Assembly: GCF_001675165.1 (NCBI RefSeq)
Contig: NZ_LROS01000066.1
Span: 62,001-126,000 of the forward strand
Direction: 5' to 3'
DNA from: Clostridium ragsdalei P11
GTDB taxonomy: Bacteria > Bacillota > Clostridia > Clostridiales > Clostridiaceae
DNA: 64,000 nt
Numbering within the stretch: the first letter of the stretch is position 1; each line of letters begins with the position of its first letter. The notes beneath the pieces are model-generated. The model was not told the origin of the DNA. It saw only the letters and a program-made list of their open reading frames with translations, and did not search any database. The position numbers and the translations under genes are program-made. Below, one piece after another: positions 1 through 8,178 of the stretch.

Positions 1-157
1 TTCCTGAAGATATTGTCTCAGCTGCTACTAAAATTGTTGTTTTTTTAGCCGCTTCACTTGACGATTTCAACGATTGTAAATATGCAAAAGCAGCCACTGC
101 AGCTATTAGCGCTAAAATAAAAGATATCAATATCAATTTTTGTCCTCTGCTTTTCAT
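1..157 (-). CDS. CpaB/RcpC-like Flp pilus assembly protein, N-terminal part (runs off the window)
   Basis: The first 52 codons are present. They start at an ATG with an AAGGAGGAT ribosome site and encode a short basic N-terminus, one hydrophobic segment (about residues 8-26) and the beginning of a periplasm/exterior-facing domain with the run ILVAAETISSG. That layout is typical of CpaB/RcpC proteins, whose SAF domain begins in this way. The position immediately after the TadE/TadG genes on the same strand supports the call. The rest of the gene, and probably cpaE, cpaF, tadB and tadC, lies outside the window. Family membership is inferred from only the N-terminus and the context. Confidence 0.7.
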   Translation of the reverse strand, partial: MKSRGQKLILISFILALIAAVAAFAYLQSLKSSSEAAKKTTILVAAETISSG

Positions 158-192
158 CACTATCCTCCTTCATCCCATATCAGTAATCCTAC

Positions 193-1086
193 TTATTTTG
201 ATAATTTTGCACCATATAACCCTGTGTCATTTAAATTTGTATCAACCGGACAATTTAAAACAAATCTAACAAACCTTCCTTTAACTTCTATTTTTCCTGA
301 ATTATTAGTTACATCCTCTACATAAAACGCTGCGAATCCTACTACTAATACTGACTTTTGTCCACTTACAGCTAAAGAATCTACTAAAGGCATTATCCAT
401 AGTCTTATTGAGTCTCTTGGAAAATTATCAAAAGTGCTGTATTCAGAGTTGATATACTTTTTTATATCATTACAAGCTCCTGCCATATTACCCGGTTCAG
501 TATCTATATAGTCACCTACTGATATTGTTCCACTGTAACCATATAGTGCATTTGCTCTAAAAACACTTTCACCAGACCCACCAAGCGAAACTGCACCATA
601 ATTTCCTGAGTATCCATCTCCTGCATCTTCTTTAAGTGTTACTAAGTCTCCATAAGAAAATTTATATACTTCTACAGCAAAAGGCCTTATCCCACCTGTT
701 ACTGATTTTGCAGGGGCAACTACAGCCTTTGTCTTAGCCTTTATATTGCTGCTGTTTATTCCTATTACTTGAGCAAATAGGTGCTTTACATTTTTAACTT
801 CTTCTATTTGAATGCTCTTATGATCTACACCAACAGTTATTAGGGCTAGACTTGGATCTACATTATTTTTTTGAAGATAATCTACAGCTGCAGTCCTTGC
901 CTTCATCTCATTATCAGGTAATTCAAGTACCGCTGCTAAGGCCCCTGAGTCGATTGCATTTGTTAACTTTGTCTTTTCTATATAAACCATACCTACATCA
1001 AGTACGTAAGCAGTAAACCCAAGTAATACAGTAATGAGTAAACAGGAAATAATAGCAACATTTCCTCTATCATTTAACTTCCTCAT
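193..1086 (-). CDS. TadG-like pilus assembly protein
   Basis: A 297-residue protein. Its N-terminus (RGNVAIISCLLITVLLGFTA then YVLDVG) matches the Tad_N/TadG pattern: a short basic stretch, one transmembrane helix, then a segment resembling a type IV pilin-like alpha helix with an early 'DSGALAAVL' motif. The remainder is predicted to be extracellular. TadG-type proteins are minor pseudopilins or anchors of Flp pili. The gene lies 12 bp downstream of the TadE-like gene and 35 bp before cpaB, so all are probably one transcript. The large C-terminal part is not recognisable from sequence alone. Confidence 0.75.
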   Translation of the reverse strand: MRKLNDRGNVAIISCLLITVLLGFTAYVLDVGMVYIEKTKLTNAIDSGALAAVLELPDNEMKARTAAVDYLQKNNVDPSLALITVGVDHKSIQIEEVKNVKHLFAQVIGINSSNIKAKTKAVVAPAKSVTGGIRPFAVEVYKFSYGDLVTLKEDAGDGYSGNYGAVSLGGSGESVFRANALYGYSGTISVGDYIDTEPGNMAGACNDIKKYINSEYSTFDNFPRDSIRLWIMPLVDSLAVSGQKSVLVVGFAAFYVEDVTNNSGKIEVKGRFVRFVLNCPVDTNLNDTGLYGAKLSK

Positions 1087-1098
1087 TTATATCTCTCC

Positions 1099-1488
1099 TC
1101 ACTCAACCCTCATAGTTGTCTGTCCATTTAATACTATTACATTATTAAAAAGACTACTTATAATTGGAACAGTGAGATTATATTTATAAGTTACTTTTAC
1201 AATAAGGCTATCCCCGGATCTTCTGCTACTTTCATCAGGAGTTATAGTTACTGTTAAATTCTTAGGATCTAAATTAGGAGAAGTAGCTACAATTAAATAT
1301 TGAATTTCCTGATCAGTGCTGCCTATAATTCCTGCCCTTGCACCTTCTCTCGATGCATTTTCAATAGTAAGATAGGAATTTATCACCATTCCAAATTGAA
1401 CTATTCCCATTACAATCAATAGAAGGATTGGAAGGATTATTGCAAATTCAACTAAAGCCTGCCCCTTTTCATTCTTTAAGTTTTTCAA
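1099..1488 (-). CDS. TadE-like minor pseudopilin
   Basis: A TadE family protein (PF07811 pattern). It begins with KNEKGQALVEFAIILPILLL, a prepilin-like leader with the conserved Glu inside the hydrophobic helix, followed by 'ASREGARAG'. The substrate motif suggests processing by the prepilin peptidase encoded at 3960-4556. The start is uncertain. A TTG at 1488 has AAGGAAG 8 bases upstream and gives 129 residues. A TTG at 1518 has AGGTGG 10 bases upstream and would add ten residues. I prefer 1488 because the pilin-like leader is then short. Confidence 0.8.
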   Translation of the reverse strand: MKNLKNEKGQALVEFAIILPILLLIVMGIVQFGMVINSYLTIENASREGARAGIIGSTDQEIQYLIVATSPNLDPKNLTVTITPDESSRRSGDSLIVKVTYKYNLTVPIISSLFNNVIVLNGQTTMRVE

Positions 1489-1584
1489 TATAACCACTTC
1501 CTTTTGATTAGTTTTCAAAATACTCTAACCACCTTTTTTGTGATTAGAGTACTTTGGAAAAACCTCAGCAGAACTTTTTCTATT

Positions 1585-1770
1585 TTATTGAAGGGCATTT
1601 ATTATATCCTGAAATTTTGCAGAAATCGCTGGCCCAAGTAGTACTAATACGGCAATAACTACTATTGCTACAAGTCCTATTATTAGTGCGTACTCAACCA
1701 TACCTTGTCCTTTTTCTTCTTTTAACTTATTTAAGGCATATCCTTTAAATTTTTGCAGCATATTATTCAT
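1585..1770 (-). CDS. flp: Flp/Fap-type pilin (major pilus subunit)
   Basis: A 61-residue protein with the Flp signature: a basic leader ending in EEKGQ, then GMVEYALIIGLVAIVVIAVL, containing the conserved Glu and Tyr after the cleavage site, and a short C-terminal tail. Flp prepilins are cut after the Gly of the leader by a TadV/CpaA peptidase and assembled into thin adhesive pili. The ATG is preceded by GGGGAT. It lies first in the pilus-structural cluster, downstream of the structured element and terminator at 1871-2035. That placement suggests the pilin mRNA starts there or passes through a conditional terminator. Confidence 0.92.
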   Translation of the reverse strand: MNNMLQKFKGYALNKLKEEKGQGMVEYALIIGLVAIVVIAVLVLLGPAISAKFQDIINALQ

Positions 1771-1870
1771 CCCCTTTAAATTTATTTTCTTATTGATTTT
1801 ATTATAAATCTACCGTCTTTAACTTGGCAGATTGCAAAAGTCACATATCATAAGTAAAAAAGTCAGAAAA

Positions 1871-2035
1871 AAATAGAGACCAAAGTCCCTATTTTTATCC
1901 GATTGCTACCATTGCTAACCCCCCACCTTCTTCAAAGTGGGGGATAGGCACTGCTACGCACCTGGATAAGTTCTTCTAAGGTTCAGATGGAGAAAAAGGT
2001 ATTCCTTATAAGCAAACTCCACGTGAACCTAAGAA
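1871..2035 (-). ncRNA. Structured repeat RNA, copy A, with intrinsic terminator
   Basis: Read on the minus strand. Domain 1 is a long hairpin (2035-1974) closed by TTCTTAGGTTC with GAACCTTAGAA. Domain 2 (1969-1895) is closed by TTATCC with GGATAA and contains the conserved words AGGTGCGTAGC and GGTAGCAATCGG plus an internal GC-rich hairpin (CCCCCAC with GTGGGGG). A terminator follows at once: a stem in 1893-1871 (AATAGGGAC with GGTCTCTATT), then a T run. It sits between the DegU-like gene and flp. Four other copies occur in the window. Function unknown: it could be a cis-regulatory leader of flp or a processed 3' RNA. Confidence 0.6.
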
Positions 2036-2079
2036 TCACTTGATAAGTAATTACCCAATCACTAAAAAATACTCTATGA

Positions 2080-2754
2080 TTAAATTTCATATTTACTTCT
2101 ATAATATTCATCAATATTATTTTCTATTGCAACAATTGCGGCGTGAACTCTATCGTCTACATTTATTTTTTTAAAAAGATTTGTAGCATAATTTTTAACT
2201 GTTTTTTCAGAAATGTACAACTGCTCTCCTATTTCTTTGTTACTAAATCCTTTTGAAATTTTATCAAGCACTTCAATTTCCCTTTTTGAGAGATTATCTA
2301 AAATATTAGATGCTTTCTTTGCCTTAATTTTTATGTCAGAAAAAAGTGTGGAAACCAAAGACTTATCGATGTATTTTTCACCCTTATACACTCTTCTAAT
2401 TGCTTCTGCAATATCTGTTCCAGCTGAATCTTTAAGCATATAGCCATCGGCTCCAATACTTATAGCCGTATTAAGTGTCTTTCTATCATCTTCAACAGTT
2501 AACATTATAACCTTAATTTTATTGTCCTTATCCTTTATACTTTTAAGAACCTGAATACCATCCATAATTGGCATATTACAATCCAGCACAACAACATCTA
2601 ACTCATGATTATTTAAAAGTTTTAAAGCCTTCTCTCCATTTTCTGCCTCACATACAATATCCATATCCTCTTCAAAACTTATAATCCTTTTTAACCCCTG
2701 CCTTATTATATCATGATCATCGGCAATTAATATTCTAATCACCTTGTTCTTCAT
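2080..2754 (-). CDS. NarL/DegU-type response regulator
   Basis: A 224-residue regulator. The receiver domain covers residues 7-125, with the acidic pair D12-D13, phospho-acceptor D58 in VVLDCNMP and Lys in the YMLKDS loop. A LuxR-type HTH follows at about 157-215 (LSKREIEVLDKISKGFSNKE, then IGEQLYISEKTVKNY). The start overlaps the last 20 bases of the kinase gene upstream, so the two are translationally coupled and form a cognate pair. Because they sit between the prepilin peptidase and flp, they most likely control pilus expression; that is inference from context. Confidence 0.9.
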   Translation of the reverse strand: MKNKVIRILIADDHDIIRQGLKRIISFEEDMDIVCEAENGEKALKLLNNHELDVVVLDCNMPIMDGIQVLKSIKDKDNKIKVIMLTVEDDRKTLNTAISIGADGYMLKDSAGTDIAEAIRRVYKGEKYIDKSLVSTLFSDIKIKAKKASNILDNLSKREIEVLDKISKGFSNKEIGEQLYISEKTVKNYATNLFKKINVDDRVHAAIVAIENNIDEYYRSKYEI

Positions 2755-3919
2755 TCTTTATCACCTCTCGATTAATAGGAAGCTTAACAGTGTAAGTTGT
2801 GCCTACTTTCTCAGAGGATTTGATTTCAATTTCTCCCTGAAGTTGTTTTACTCTATCTAAAATTCCAATAAGTCCATAGGACGCTCCTTTAGTATTTACT
2901 CTCTTTAAAGTCTCTTCTACATTAAACCCAACACCATCATCATTTATTATTAACATTAAATATTTTGTTCCAAAATCCATTCTTACCTTTGCATGTTTTG
3001 CTTTAGAATGTTTCCTGATATTATTAAATATTTCTTGAACAATTCTATATACTGCTACTTGAATAATAGGTTCTATTTCCATTTGGATTGGCTTCATTTT
3101 TATCTTTATATCAATATTTGACTCTTTGAAAATAGTATTTGCCGTTTGATCTATAGTTTGCCTTAAACCTAAATCGTCCAAAGACATAGGCCTTAAATCA
3201 AAAATAATACTTCGAACTTCTTTTAATGCCACCTTAACACTTTCCTTTAAATCTTCTAATTCCTTAAGTCCCTCTTCCAAATTTTTTTCAATAACCATCT
3301 TACATATATCTACTTTCATAACTGCATTAGCCATATGTTGAGCCGGTCCATCGTGAATATCCCTTGCAATTCTTTTTCTTTCACTTTCCTGAGCTTCTAA
3401 AATTTTTATACCAATAAACATTTCAGAATTCTTATCTGATCCTTCTAAAGCAGAAAGAACATCACCTTCTAAATAACCCATAGCAATACTTATTTGATTA
3501 ATTATCCTTTCACCATTTTCAATATTATCCATTATCTTTTTTATGGTTATTTCCAGGCTATCTCTTTCTTTTCTCAATGACTTTTCTTCATTTATCTTCG
3601 TATAAAACTTAATTCTCATATCAGATGCTGCTTCATAAGCTTCCTTAATATCATCTTCAGTATACTTATTAAAGTTTGCAGATACATGAGCCAATCTTCT
3701 TCTAGCAGCCTTATCCTGTTCTTCCAGTTTATCAACTTCATCTATAACATTAGCAATATCCTTTTTAATTTCATCTAGTTTAAGCTTTAAATCTTCGTGA
3801 TCTTTTCTTATATAATCAACAATACTGAGTACCTGCCCTCTACTTGAACTTATCTCATCTATTACATTTTTGATTATTTTATTAATAGCATTAACATCCA
3901 AGTTTATATTATTCATCAT
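2735..3919 (-). CDS. DegS-like soluble sensor histidine kinase
   Basis: A 394-residue kinase without transmembrane segments. The N-terminal 160 residues are strongly coiled-coil, as in DegS sensor domains. A HisKA_3 dimerisation box follows with the phosphorylated His at about H189 (RKRIARDIHDGPAQH), then a HATPase_c domain with an N-box (NIRKHSKAKH), DDGVGF and GLIGILDRV. DegS-type kinases signal intracellular cues to a NarL-type partner, here the overlapping response regulator. Its position within the Tad locus suggests a dedicated pilus regulator. Confidence 0.88.
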   Translation of the reverse strand: MMNNINLDVNAINKIIKNVIDEISSSRGQVLSIVDYIRKDHEDLKLKLDEIKKDIANVIDEVDKLEEQDKAARRRLAHVSANFNKYTEDDIKEAYEAASDMRIKFYTKINEEKSLRKERDSLEITIKKIMDNIENGERIINQISIAMGYLEGDVLSALEGSDKNSEMFIGIKILEAQESERKRIARDIHDGPAQHMANAVMKVDICKMVIEKNLEEGLKELEDLKESVKVALKEVRSIIFDLRPMSLDDLGLRQTIDQTANTIFKESNIDIKIKMKPIQMEIEPIIQVAVYRIVQEIFNNIRKHSKAKHAKVRMDFGTKYLMLIINDDGVGFNVEETLKRVNTKGASYGLIGILDRVKQLQGEIEIKSSEKVGTTYTVKLPINREVIKNEEQGD

Positions 3920-3959
3920 ATTCTCCCTTCATTTAAAGTACAACCAAACCAAATTAAAT

Positions 3960-4556
3960 TTACATGAAAACTAATAGTGAAATAAAACTTCCTAGTGATA
4001 AAAATGGACCAAAGGGAATATAATCTTTAGTTCCTTTTACTTTAAATAATATTAAAATAATTCCAACTATCGAAGACAGTGCAAAAGCTAAAAAAATTGC
4101 CCACAAGGTTTTCTTTAATCCTAAAAAGGATCCAATAGCAAACATAAGCTTTATATCTCCACCACCCATAACATTAGGAACAAGGGATAATAAAAACATT
4201 GTTCCTCCTCCAAATATCATTCCAAGTATTGTATCTGTAAATGAACTCTTAATGAAAAAAGAAAGCATTATTCCCATAATCAAACCTATAATGACCATAA
4301 AATCAGGTATAATCCTATACTTCAGATCAATAAAAGAAATTATAACTAAAATTGATGTCATAACTATTGCCTTAGCAAGTACAATAGTAAACCCTAATCG
4401 TAAAAATAAAACTTCAAAGGATAGACTACAAATAATAGGTATAAAAATACTCCCGATTTTTTTATTATTTTCAATAATATTATATGAGATACTTTCTATT
4501 ACAATATTTAGTAATATTCCTATAATGAAACCTATAGCAAAAATTAATATGTACAT
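3960..4556 (-). CDS. Prepilin peptidase, TadV/CpaA-like (A24 family)
   Basis: A 198-residue, very hydrophobic protein with about six membrane segments. It has the two aspartates of type IV prepilin peptidases: one in FIDLKYRIIPD and one in the GGGDIKLMFAIG loop (the GxGD motif). It lacks the N-terminal methyltransferase domain of PilD, as expected for the CpaA/TadV class. It should cleave the leaders of Flp and of the TadE-like protein. It is the most upstream gene of the pilus locus; ATG with AGAGGGAAG upstream. Forty bases separate it from the kinase gene. Confidence 0.88.
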   Translation of the reverse strand: MYILIFAIGFIIGILLNIVIESISYNIIENNKKIGSIFIPIICSLSFEVLFLRLGFTIVLAKAIVMTSILVIISFIDLKYRIIPDFMVIIGLIMGIMLSFFIKSSFTDTILGMIFGGGTMFLLSLVPNVMGGGDIKLMFAIGSFLGLKKTLWAIFLAFALSSIVGIILILFKVKGTKDYIPFGPFLSLGSFISLLVFM

Positions 4557-4721
4557 ACTTCCCTCTTAAATAAAATTATTATTTTCTTTATTATTTGCAT
4601 TGGAGGAAATATTATTATAAGTTATATTTTAACTTGAGTTTTTTGGAAAATTTAAGATAATCCCTTTACAATTAATAATAAATATTATATAATTATTATT
4701 ATAAAGAGGAGATGATATGAT

Positions 4722-5162
4722 ATGGAAACTGATATAGATTTCAATTCCCTAATAACATCTGTAGAAACCTGTTGTTTAGGAAAGGAAAACTGCGGAGGTA
4801 AGTGCGATACTTCCAATTGCATTATAGGATATTGTAAAAAAGATCTACTTGCTTGTCTTAAATCTAACGAACAATTTCTAGAAAATGAAATAGAAAACAT
4901 TCCTTTATTTGACACAAAAGTTTTTGATGAATCCTCTGTAATAGATACTGTTGGCTTTATACTAAATCAATGTAAAAATTGTAATGCGTATCACGATGAA
5001 GATTGTATAATAAATATTTTAAGAAGCGCCTGCGAAGTAATTTTATTTGGGAATCCAAAAGATTATAACGGTAGTGTGCTCTTATACTTGAATGATATAA
5101 AATTGGACAATTCAAAAATAGCAGACAAAATACAGGAATCTTATTTATCACATAAAAATTAA
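4722..5162 (+). CDS. Cysteine-rich hypothetical protein next to rubrerythrin
   Basis: A 146-residue soluble protein that I do not recognise. The N-terminal half holds a dense set of cysteines (CC, C, C, C, C, C within about residues 17-44). A second group lies near residues 86-103 (CKNCNAYHDEDC and SAC). The pattern suggests metal or Fe-S binding, but no standard ferredoxin or rubredoxin motif is complete. An AGAGGAG site precedes the ATG. The rubrerythrin gene follows 27 bases after the stop, so the two are probably co-transcribed; this protein might be an electron donor to it (inference). Confidence 0.7.
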   Translation: METDIDFNSLITSVETCCLGKENCGGKCDTSNCIIGYCKKDLLACLKSNEQFLENEIENIPLFDTKVFDESSVIDTVGFILNQCKNCNAYHDEDCIINILRSACEVILFGNPKDYNGSVLLYLNDIKLDNSKIADKIQESYLSHKN

Positions 5163-5189
5163 TTATTTAAAAAAAGGAAGGGTATTAAT

Positions 5190-5618
5190 ATGGAAGATGT
5201 AAAATTATCTTATGAAACAACTTTAGGAGATACTAAAGGAACTAATTTGGAAAGATCTGTAAAACAAACTTTTAATGGTGAAACCAAGGAAGCAGGATTA
5301 TATACTGCCATAGCACGTCAGGCTCAAAGACAGGGATATGGGGATATTGCCGAAATACTAAAAGTCCTTGCAAAAGAAGAAGTAGAGCACGCTGCAACTT
5401 GTGCAGAATTGAACAATATGATAACAGATGATTGTTTCCAGGATATAAAACAAATGCTAGAAGGAGAAATTTTTGCAAACAATTCAAAACGTGAAGATGC
5501 TCTAAAAGCAGAAGAACAAAAAATAGATGCAGCAAAAGAATTTTTCAATTCAGCTTCCAAAGATGAAGGACGACATGCCCGAATACTGGAAGGAATATTA
5601 AAAAAATATAACAAATAA
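5190..5618 (+). CDS. Rubrerythrin-type ferritin-like diiron protein lacking the rubredoxin domain
   Basis: A 142-residue four-helix-bundle protein with the rubrerythrin iron ligands in order: E in FNGETKEAGLY, E..H in KEEVEHAAT, E in LEGEIFANN and E..H in SKDEGRHARIL. Canonical rubrerythrins carry a C-terminal rubredoxin domain (two CxxC pairs); here the protein ends directly after the diiron domain. Such proteins reduce hydrogen peroxide in anaerobes. The upstream Cys-rich gene may supply the missing electron-transfer function. A palindromic repeat starts right after the stop. Confidence 0.88.
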   Translation: MEDVKLSYETTLGDTKGTNLERSVKQTFNGETKEAGLYTAIARQAQRQGYGDIAEILKVLAKEEVEHAATCAELNNMITDDCFQDIKQMLEGEIFANNSKREDALKAEEQKIDAAKEFFNSASKDEGRHARILEGILKKYNK

Positions 5619-5621
5619 TAT

Positions 5622-5788
5622 TAAATTAATAGTTAAGAATTAATAATTAATAGTTATGGATGATTTTCTTTAGCTAACCTAAAGAAAATCTAAAATGCAG
5701 CACTTATTGAAGCTTTGCTTCAATAAGTGCTGCATTTTAGATTTTTCATTAACTATTCATTTTTAATTATTAATTCTTAATTATTTTA
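5622..5788. repeat. Palindromic repeat with strong central hairpin (reduced MITE-like copy)
   Basis: Outer ends TTAATAGTTAAGAATTAA and TTATTAATTCTTAATTA are inverted relative to each other and match the inner ends of the larger elements at 42081, 53319 and 62489. The centre (about 5689-5743) is a near-perfect hairpin: AAATGCAGCACTTATTGAAG pairs with its complement around a short loop. The T-rich tail could terminate the rubrerythrin transcript on the plus strand and the trpP transcript on the minus strand. No coding potential. Confidence 0.7.
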
Positions 5789-6301
5789 TACTTGTCTTAT
5801 AGCTCCTCTTTTTAAAGCTACATTTATTATGTTAAATAAAATTGCTCCTGCTATAGTATTTATAACTGCAGCAGGTAAAACTACAGATAAGAACAATGCT
5901 GTAAAACTTGTCTTTAATCCTACTGTAAGCAATACTACCATTAAGAATGTAGAACCACTTATAATTGTACCTACAGCAGTAACTAATAGAATAGTTATTT
6001 GGTTGTTTATCCTATCTCTAAGAGGTTTTATAAGTACAAACATTATGTTTATAGTTACAAATTTGTCTATTACATTTGCAAATTGTCCACCAGGGAAAGC
6101 AGTAGTTGCGGCTGCCAGAATACCTGCTACAATACCTGCGCAGAGACAAGTTTTATATTCCCTGTTAAACACGAGTATTATAAAAAGCATTGCAAGAGAA
6201 AGATCTGGTTTCATTCCAAGTATAAGCGGTGGTGTAATCTGATGCAGCACTGCACCTATAGCAAGTAGTATAGAATTTATAATCATCTTTTTTAAGTTCA
6301 T
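5786..6301 (-). CDS. trpP: Tryptophan transporter, TrpP family
   Basis: A 171-residue integral membrane protein with about five hydrophobic segments. The motifs FPGGQFANVIDK and the early PPLILGMKPDLSLAMLFI match the TrpP (YhaG) family of small putative S-component-like tryptophan transporters. Independent support comes from the leader upstream: a T-box whose specifier codon reads UGG (Trp). The ATG has AAGGAGAGTG upstream and lies about 180 bases beyond the T-box terminator. Expression is therefore expected to rise when uncharged tRNA-Trp accumulates. Confidence 0.9.
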   Translation of the reverse strand: MNLKKMIINSILLAIGAVLHQITPPLILGMKPDLSLAMLFIILVFNREYKTCLCAGIVAGILAAATTAFPGGQFANVIDKFVTINIMFVLIKPLRDRINNQITILLVTAVGTIISGSTFLMVVLLTVGLKTSFTALFLSVVLPAAVINTIAGAILFNIINVALKRGAIRQV

Positions 6302-6480
6302 ATTTACACTCTCCTTAAAATTAAATTCGAATATTCCATCTAATTTGAATATTCTTTAAATTAAAAATACAATTGATATTATCACAACTATCTATAAATA
6401 AATTTTCCTTATTTCTCTTTCACAACATAGCATACACCACCTATACTTCTTTCTAACCAACTTTATTTTTTAATAAAATA

Positions 6481-6730
6481 AAAAAACTCCATCCTAAAAA
6501 CTAGGACGGAGATATCCGCGGTACCACCTAAATTATACTTTAAAAAGTATCTCTTTTTCAGACACTAACATGTCCTATCCATTATAACGTATGGAATACG
6601 TTAACCACTACTCTTCGCTCTGCGAATTTCAATTTACTCCTCTTAGGTCCATTCACAACATACAATAGTATTGAGATCCCACCATTCTCAACTCTCTGTA
6701 ACTTTAATAATGTTGCTACTATTCCTCGTC
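6481..6730 (-). promoter_or_regulatory. T-box leader, tryptophan-specific
   Basis: On the minus strand the leader contains, in order: a stem I region beginning GACGAGGAATAG; a GNUG/AGAGA-type stretch (CAGAGAGTTGAGAATGGTGG); a specifier loop GTGAATGGACC with codon UGG; the invariant T-box bulge sequence AGGTGGTACCGCGG (6517-6530); and a terminator in which CTCCGTCCTA pairs with TAGGATGGAG, followed by seven T. UGG in the specifier position names tryptophan. Binding of uncharged tRNA-Trp should favour the antiterminator and transcription of trpP. The coordinates of the 5' end are approximate. Confidence 0.95.
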
Positions 6731-6809
6731 AAAGGATTTATTTTTAAATTAAGTATATGTTATCACTTATTCTTCTTCATGTCAATAAGTATTTTCACTT
6801 TTATTTATA

Positions 6810-7244
6810 CTATTTAACACCATAAGCTGAGTTAGCATTTTCATTAAATATTTGTCTGTAACAATAGTTTATTATGTCACTTCTTTTTATAATACCTATA
6901 AATATATCCTTATCATCTATTACAGGTACAAAATTTTGATTTACCGCAAGTGATACCAAGTCTTCCATGTTAGAATTAATTTTCACTGGTTTATTATGCA
7001 TACGCCTAGAAATTTGTTTCAACAATACTTTGCTGGTATTTTTAAAATTCAAATCTGGAGTATTTTTTAGTTTCCACAACAAATCACCTTCTGTAAGGGT
7101 TCCCACGTACTTACCGCAGCTATCAATTAGTGGAATTGCTGTATATCTATGTCTTTCCATTCTTTCCAGTGCCTGTCTCATAGTTGAATTCGGAGTTTCA
7201 CAAACAACTTCCTCTTTAGGTGTTAGAAAAAATGCTATATTCAT
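6810..7244 (-). CDS. CBS-domain pair protein
   Basis: A 144-residue protein made of two CBS modules (about residues 8-60 and 78-135), the second with the pattern FVPVIDDKDIFIGIIKRSDI. CBS pairs bind adenosine nucleotides and act as energy or ligand sensors, usually attached to another domain. Here they stand alone, so the partner is unknown. It lies upstream of the trpP T-box in the same direction, but an intervening gap and the strong T-box suggest separate transcription. Confidence 0.82.
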   Translation of the reverse strand: MNIAFFLTPKEEVVCETPNSTMRQALERMERHRYTAIPLIDSCGKYVGTLTEGDLLWKLKNTPDLNFKNTSKVLLKQISRRMHNKPVKINSNMEDLVSLAVNQNFVPVIDDKDIFIGIIKRSDIINYCYRQIFNENANSAYGVK

Positions 7245-7331
7245 ATGTCTTTCTACTCCTTAATACTTTTATTTTAAATATACTATTTAAATTTGAAATT
7301 ACGCAATCTTAGAATCAAATAACTTAATTAC

Positions 7332-7373
7332 AAGGTCAATTATTAATCTTAAGAAGAAATAATAATTGACCTT
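7332..7373. repeat. Inverted repeat downstream of the small ORF at 7381
   Basis: AAGGTCAATTATTA and TAATAATTGACCTT pair across a 13-14 base spacer. It lies just beyond the stop of the minus-strand gene at 7381 and before the CBS gene. No T run follows on the minus strand, so a terminator role is only possible. Confidence 0.5.
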
Positions 7374-7380
7374 CACAATA

Positions 7381-7560
7381 CTATCTTGAACATTCGGCCT
7401 CTACTTGAAGTAACTTTTTAAGTACTTCCTCTATATCATCTTCTAATTTTTCATCAATTTCAACATTATCGTTCTTTACAGCTTCTATAGTAAGTTTTAG
7501 CCCCTTAGTTATATTACTTATTTCCTCCAACGTTAACAGCATAAGTATATTCTCTTTCAT
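7381..7560 (-). CDS. Small acidic hypothetical protein
   Basis: A 59-residue protein beginning MKENILMLLTLEEISNITK, with a helical, acidic C-terminal half. The start at 7560 is chosen because AAGGGGGTTATTAAC directly precedes that ATG; a longer frame to 7614 has no good ribosome site. No known family recognised. It is flanked by stem-loops, suggesting its own short transcript. The 220 bases upstream, before the HNH gene, show no other feature. Confidence 0.55.
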   Translation of the reverse strand: MKENILMLLTLEEISNITKGLKLTIEAVKNDNVEIDEKLEDDIEEVLKKLLQVEAECSR

Positions 7561-7782
7561 GTTAATAACCCCCTTATCTAACTTAATCTTTTTTAGAAAG
7601 CGACTTACATCCATTATCCCTTTTAATATATCTCGTAAAATTTAAGTTAATATAAAGCGTTTATCGAGAGATAATTTTTATTAAAAAAATCTATATTTAT
7701 AATAAATGATAAGTTTTTATACTTACTCACTTATCTCTAGATATTTAACAGCATGAAACATTCATTTCAAAAGGCTGTGTTG

Positions 7783-8178
7783 TTAAAAGTTTCCTATAAA
7801 ATCATAATATTCTTCAAGCATGTATTCTGTGTATTTCTTTTTTCCCATTAATCTATATATAACATCAAAACTTCTGTATCCTTCTTTATATAATTTATAT
7901 TCCTTTAGAAGTTTTTTTAACATTCCTTTATTTATTTGTAGGAGATTAACTAATTCATCCAACGTATAAAACTCTTTGTAAAGCAATTTTTCAAGCTTTT
8001 GCTGCATTTCCACTTTATACAACAAGTCCAATTTTCTATTCTTGTGAGGTCCGCTCTTTCCTCTATGATGTTCTGAACAAAGATATTTAAAGTTCAAAGG
8101 GAAATCCACTCCTCCCTGAGATCTATAAACTATATGATGCTTATCCGCTGGTTTACCACATATTTGGCACTTTAACAA
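7783..8178 (-). CDS. HNH-type protein with C-terminal helical extension
   Basis: A 131-residue protein. Residues 1-45 show an HNH-like zinc/nuclease fold: CQICG then HHIVYRSQGG and LCSEHH, i.e. two Cys pairs or equivalents and the paired histidines. Residues 75-131 look like a helix-turn-helix (LDELVNLLQINKGMLKKLL) and a Tyr-rich tail. It is solitary, with no restriction, phage or toxin partner next to it. It could be a nicking nuclease or a DNA-binding protein; the substrate is unknown. Confidence 0.7.
   Translation of the reverse strand: MLKCQICGKPADKHHIVYRSQGGVDFPLNFKYLCSEHHRGKSGPHKNRKLDLLYKVEMQQKLEKLLYKEFYTLDELVNLLQINKGMLKKLLKEYKLYKEGYRSFDVIYRLMGKKKYTEYMLEEYYDFIGNF

Noticed and set aside
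1871-2035. Cyclic-di-GMP riboswitch assignment for the repeated RNA element
   Set aside because: The aptamer consensus of neither class is present, despite a superficial GGTAGC match.
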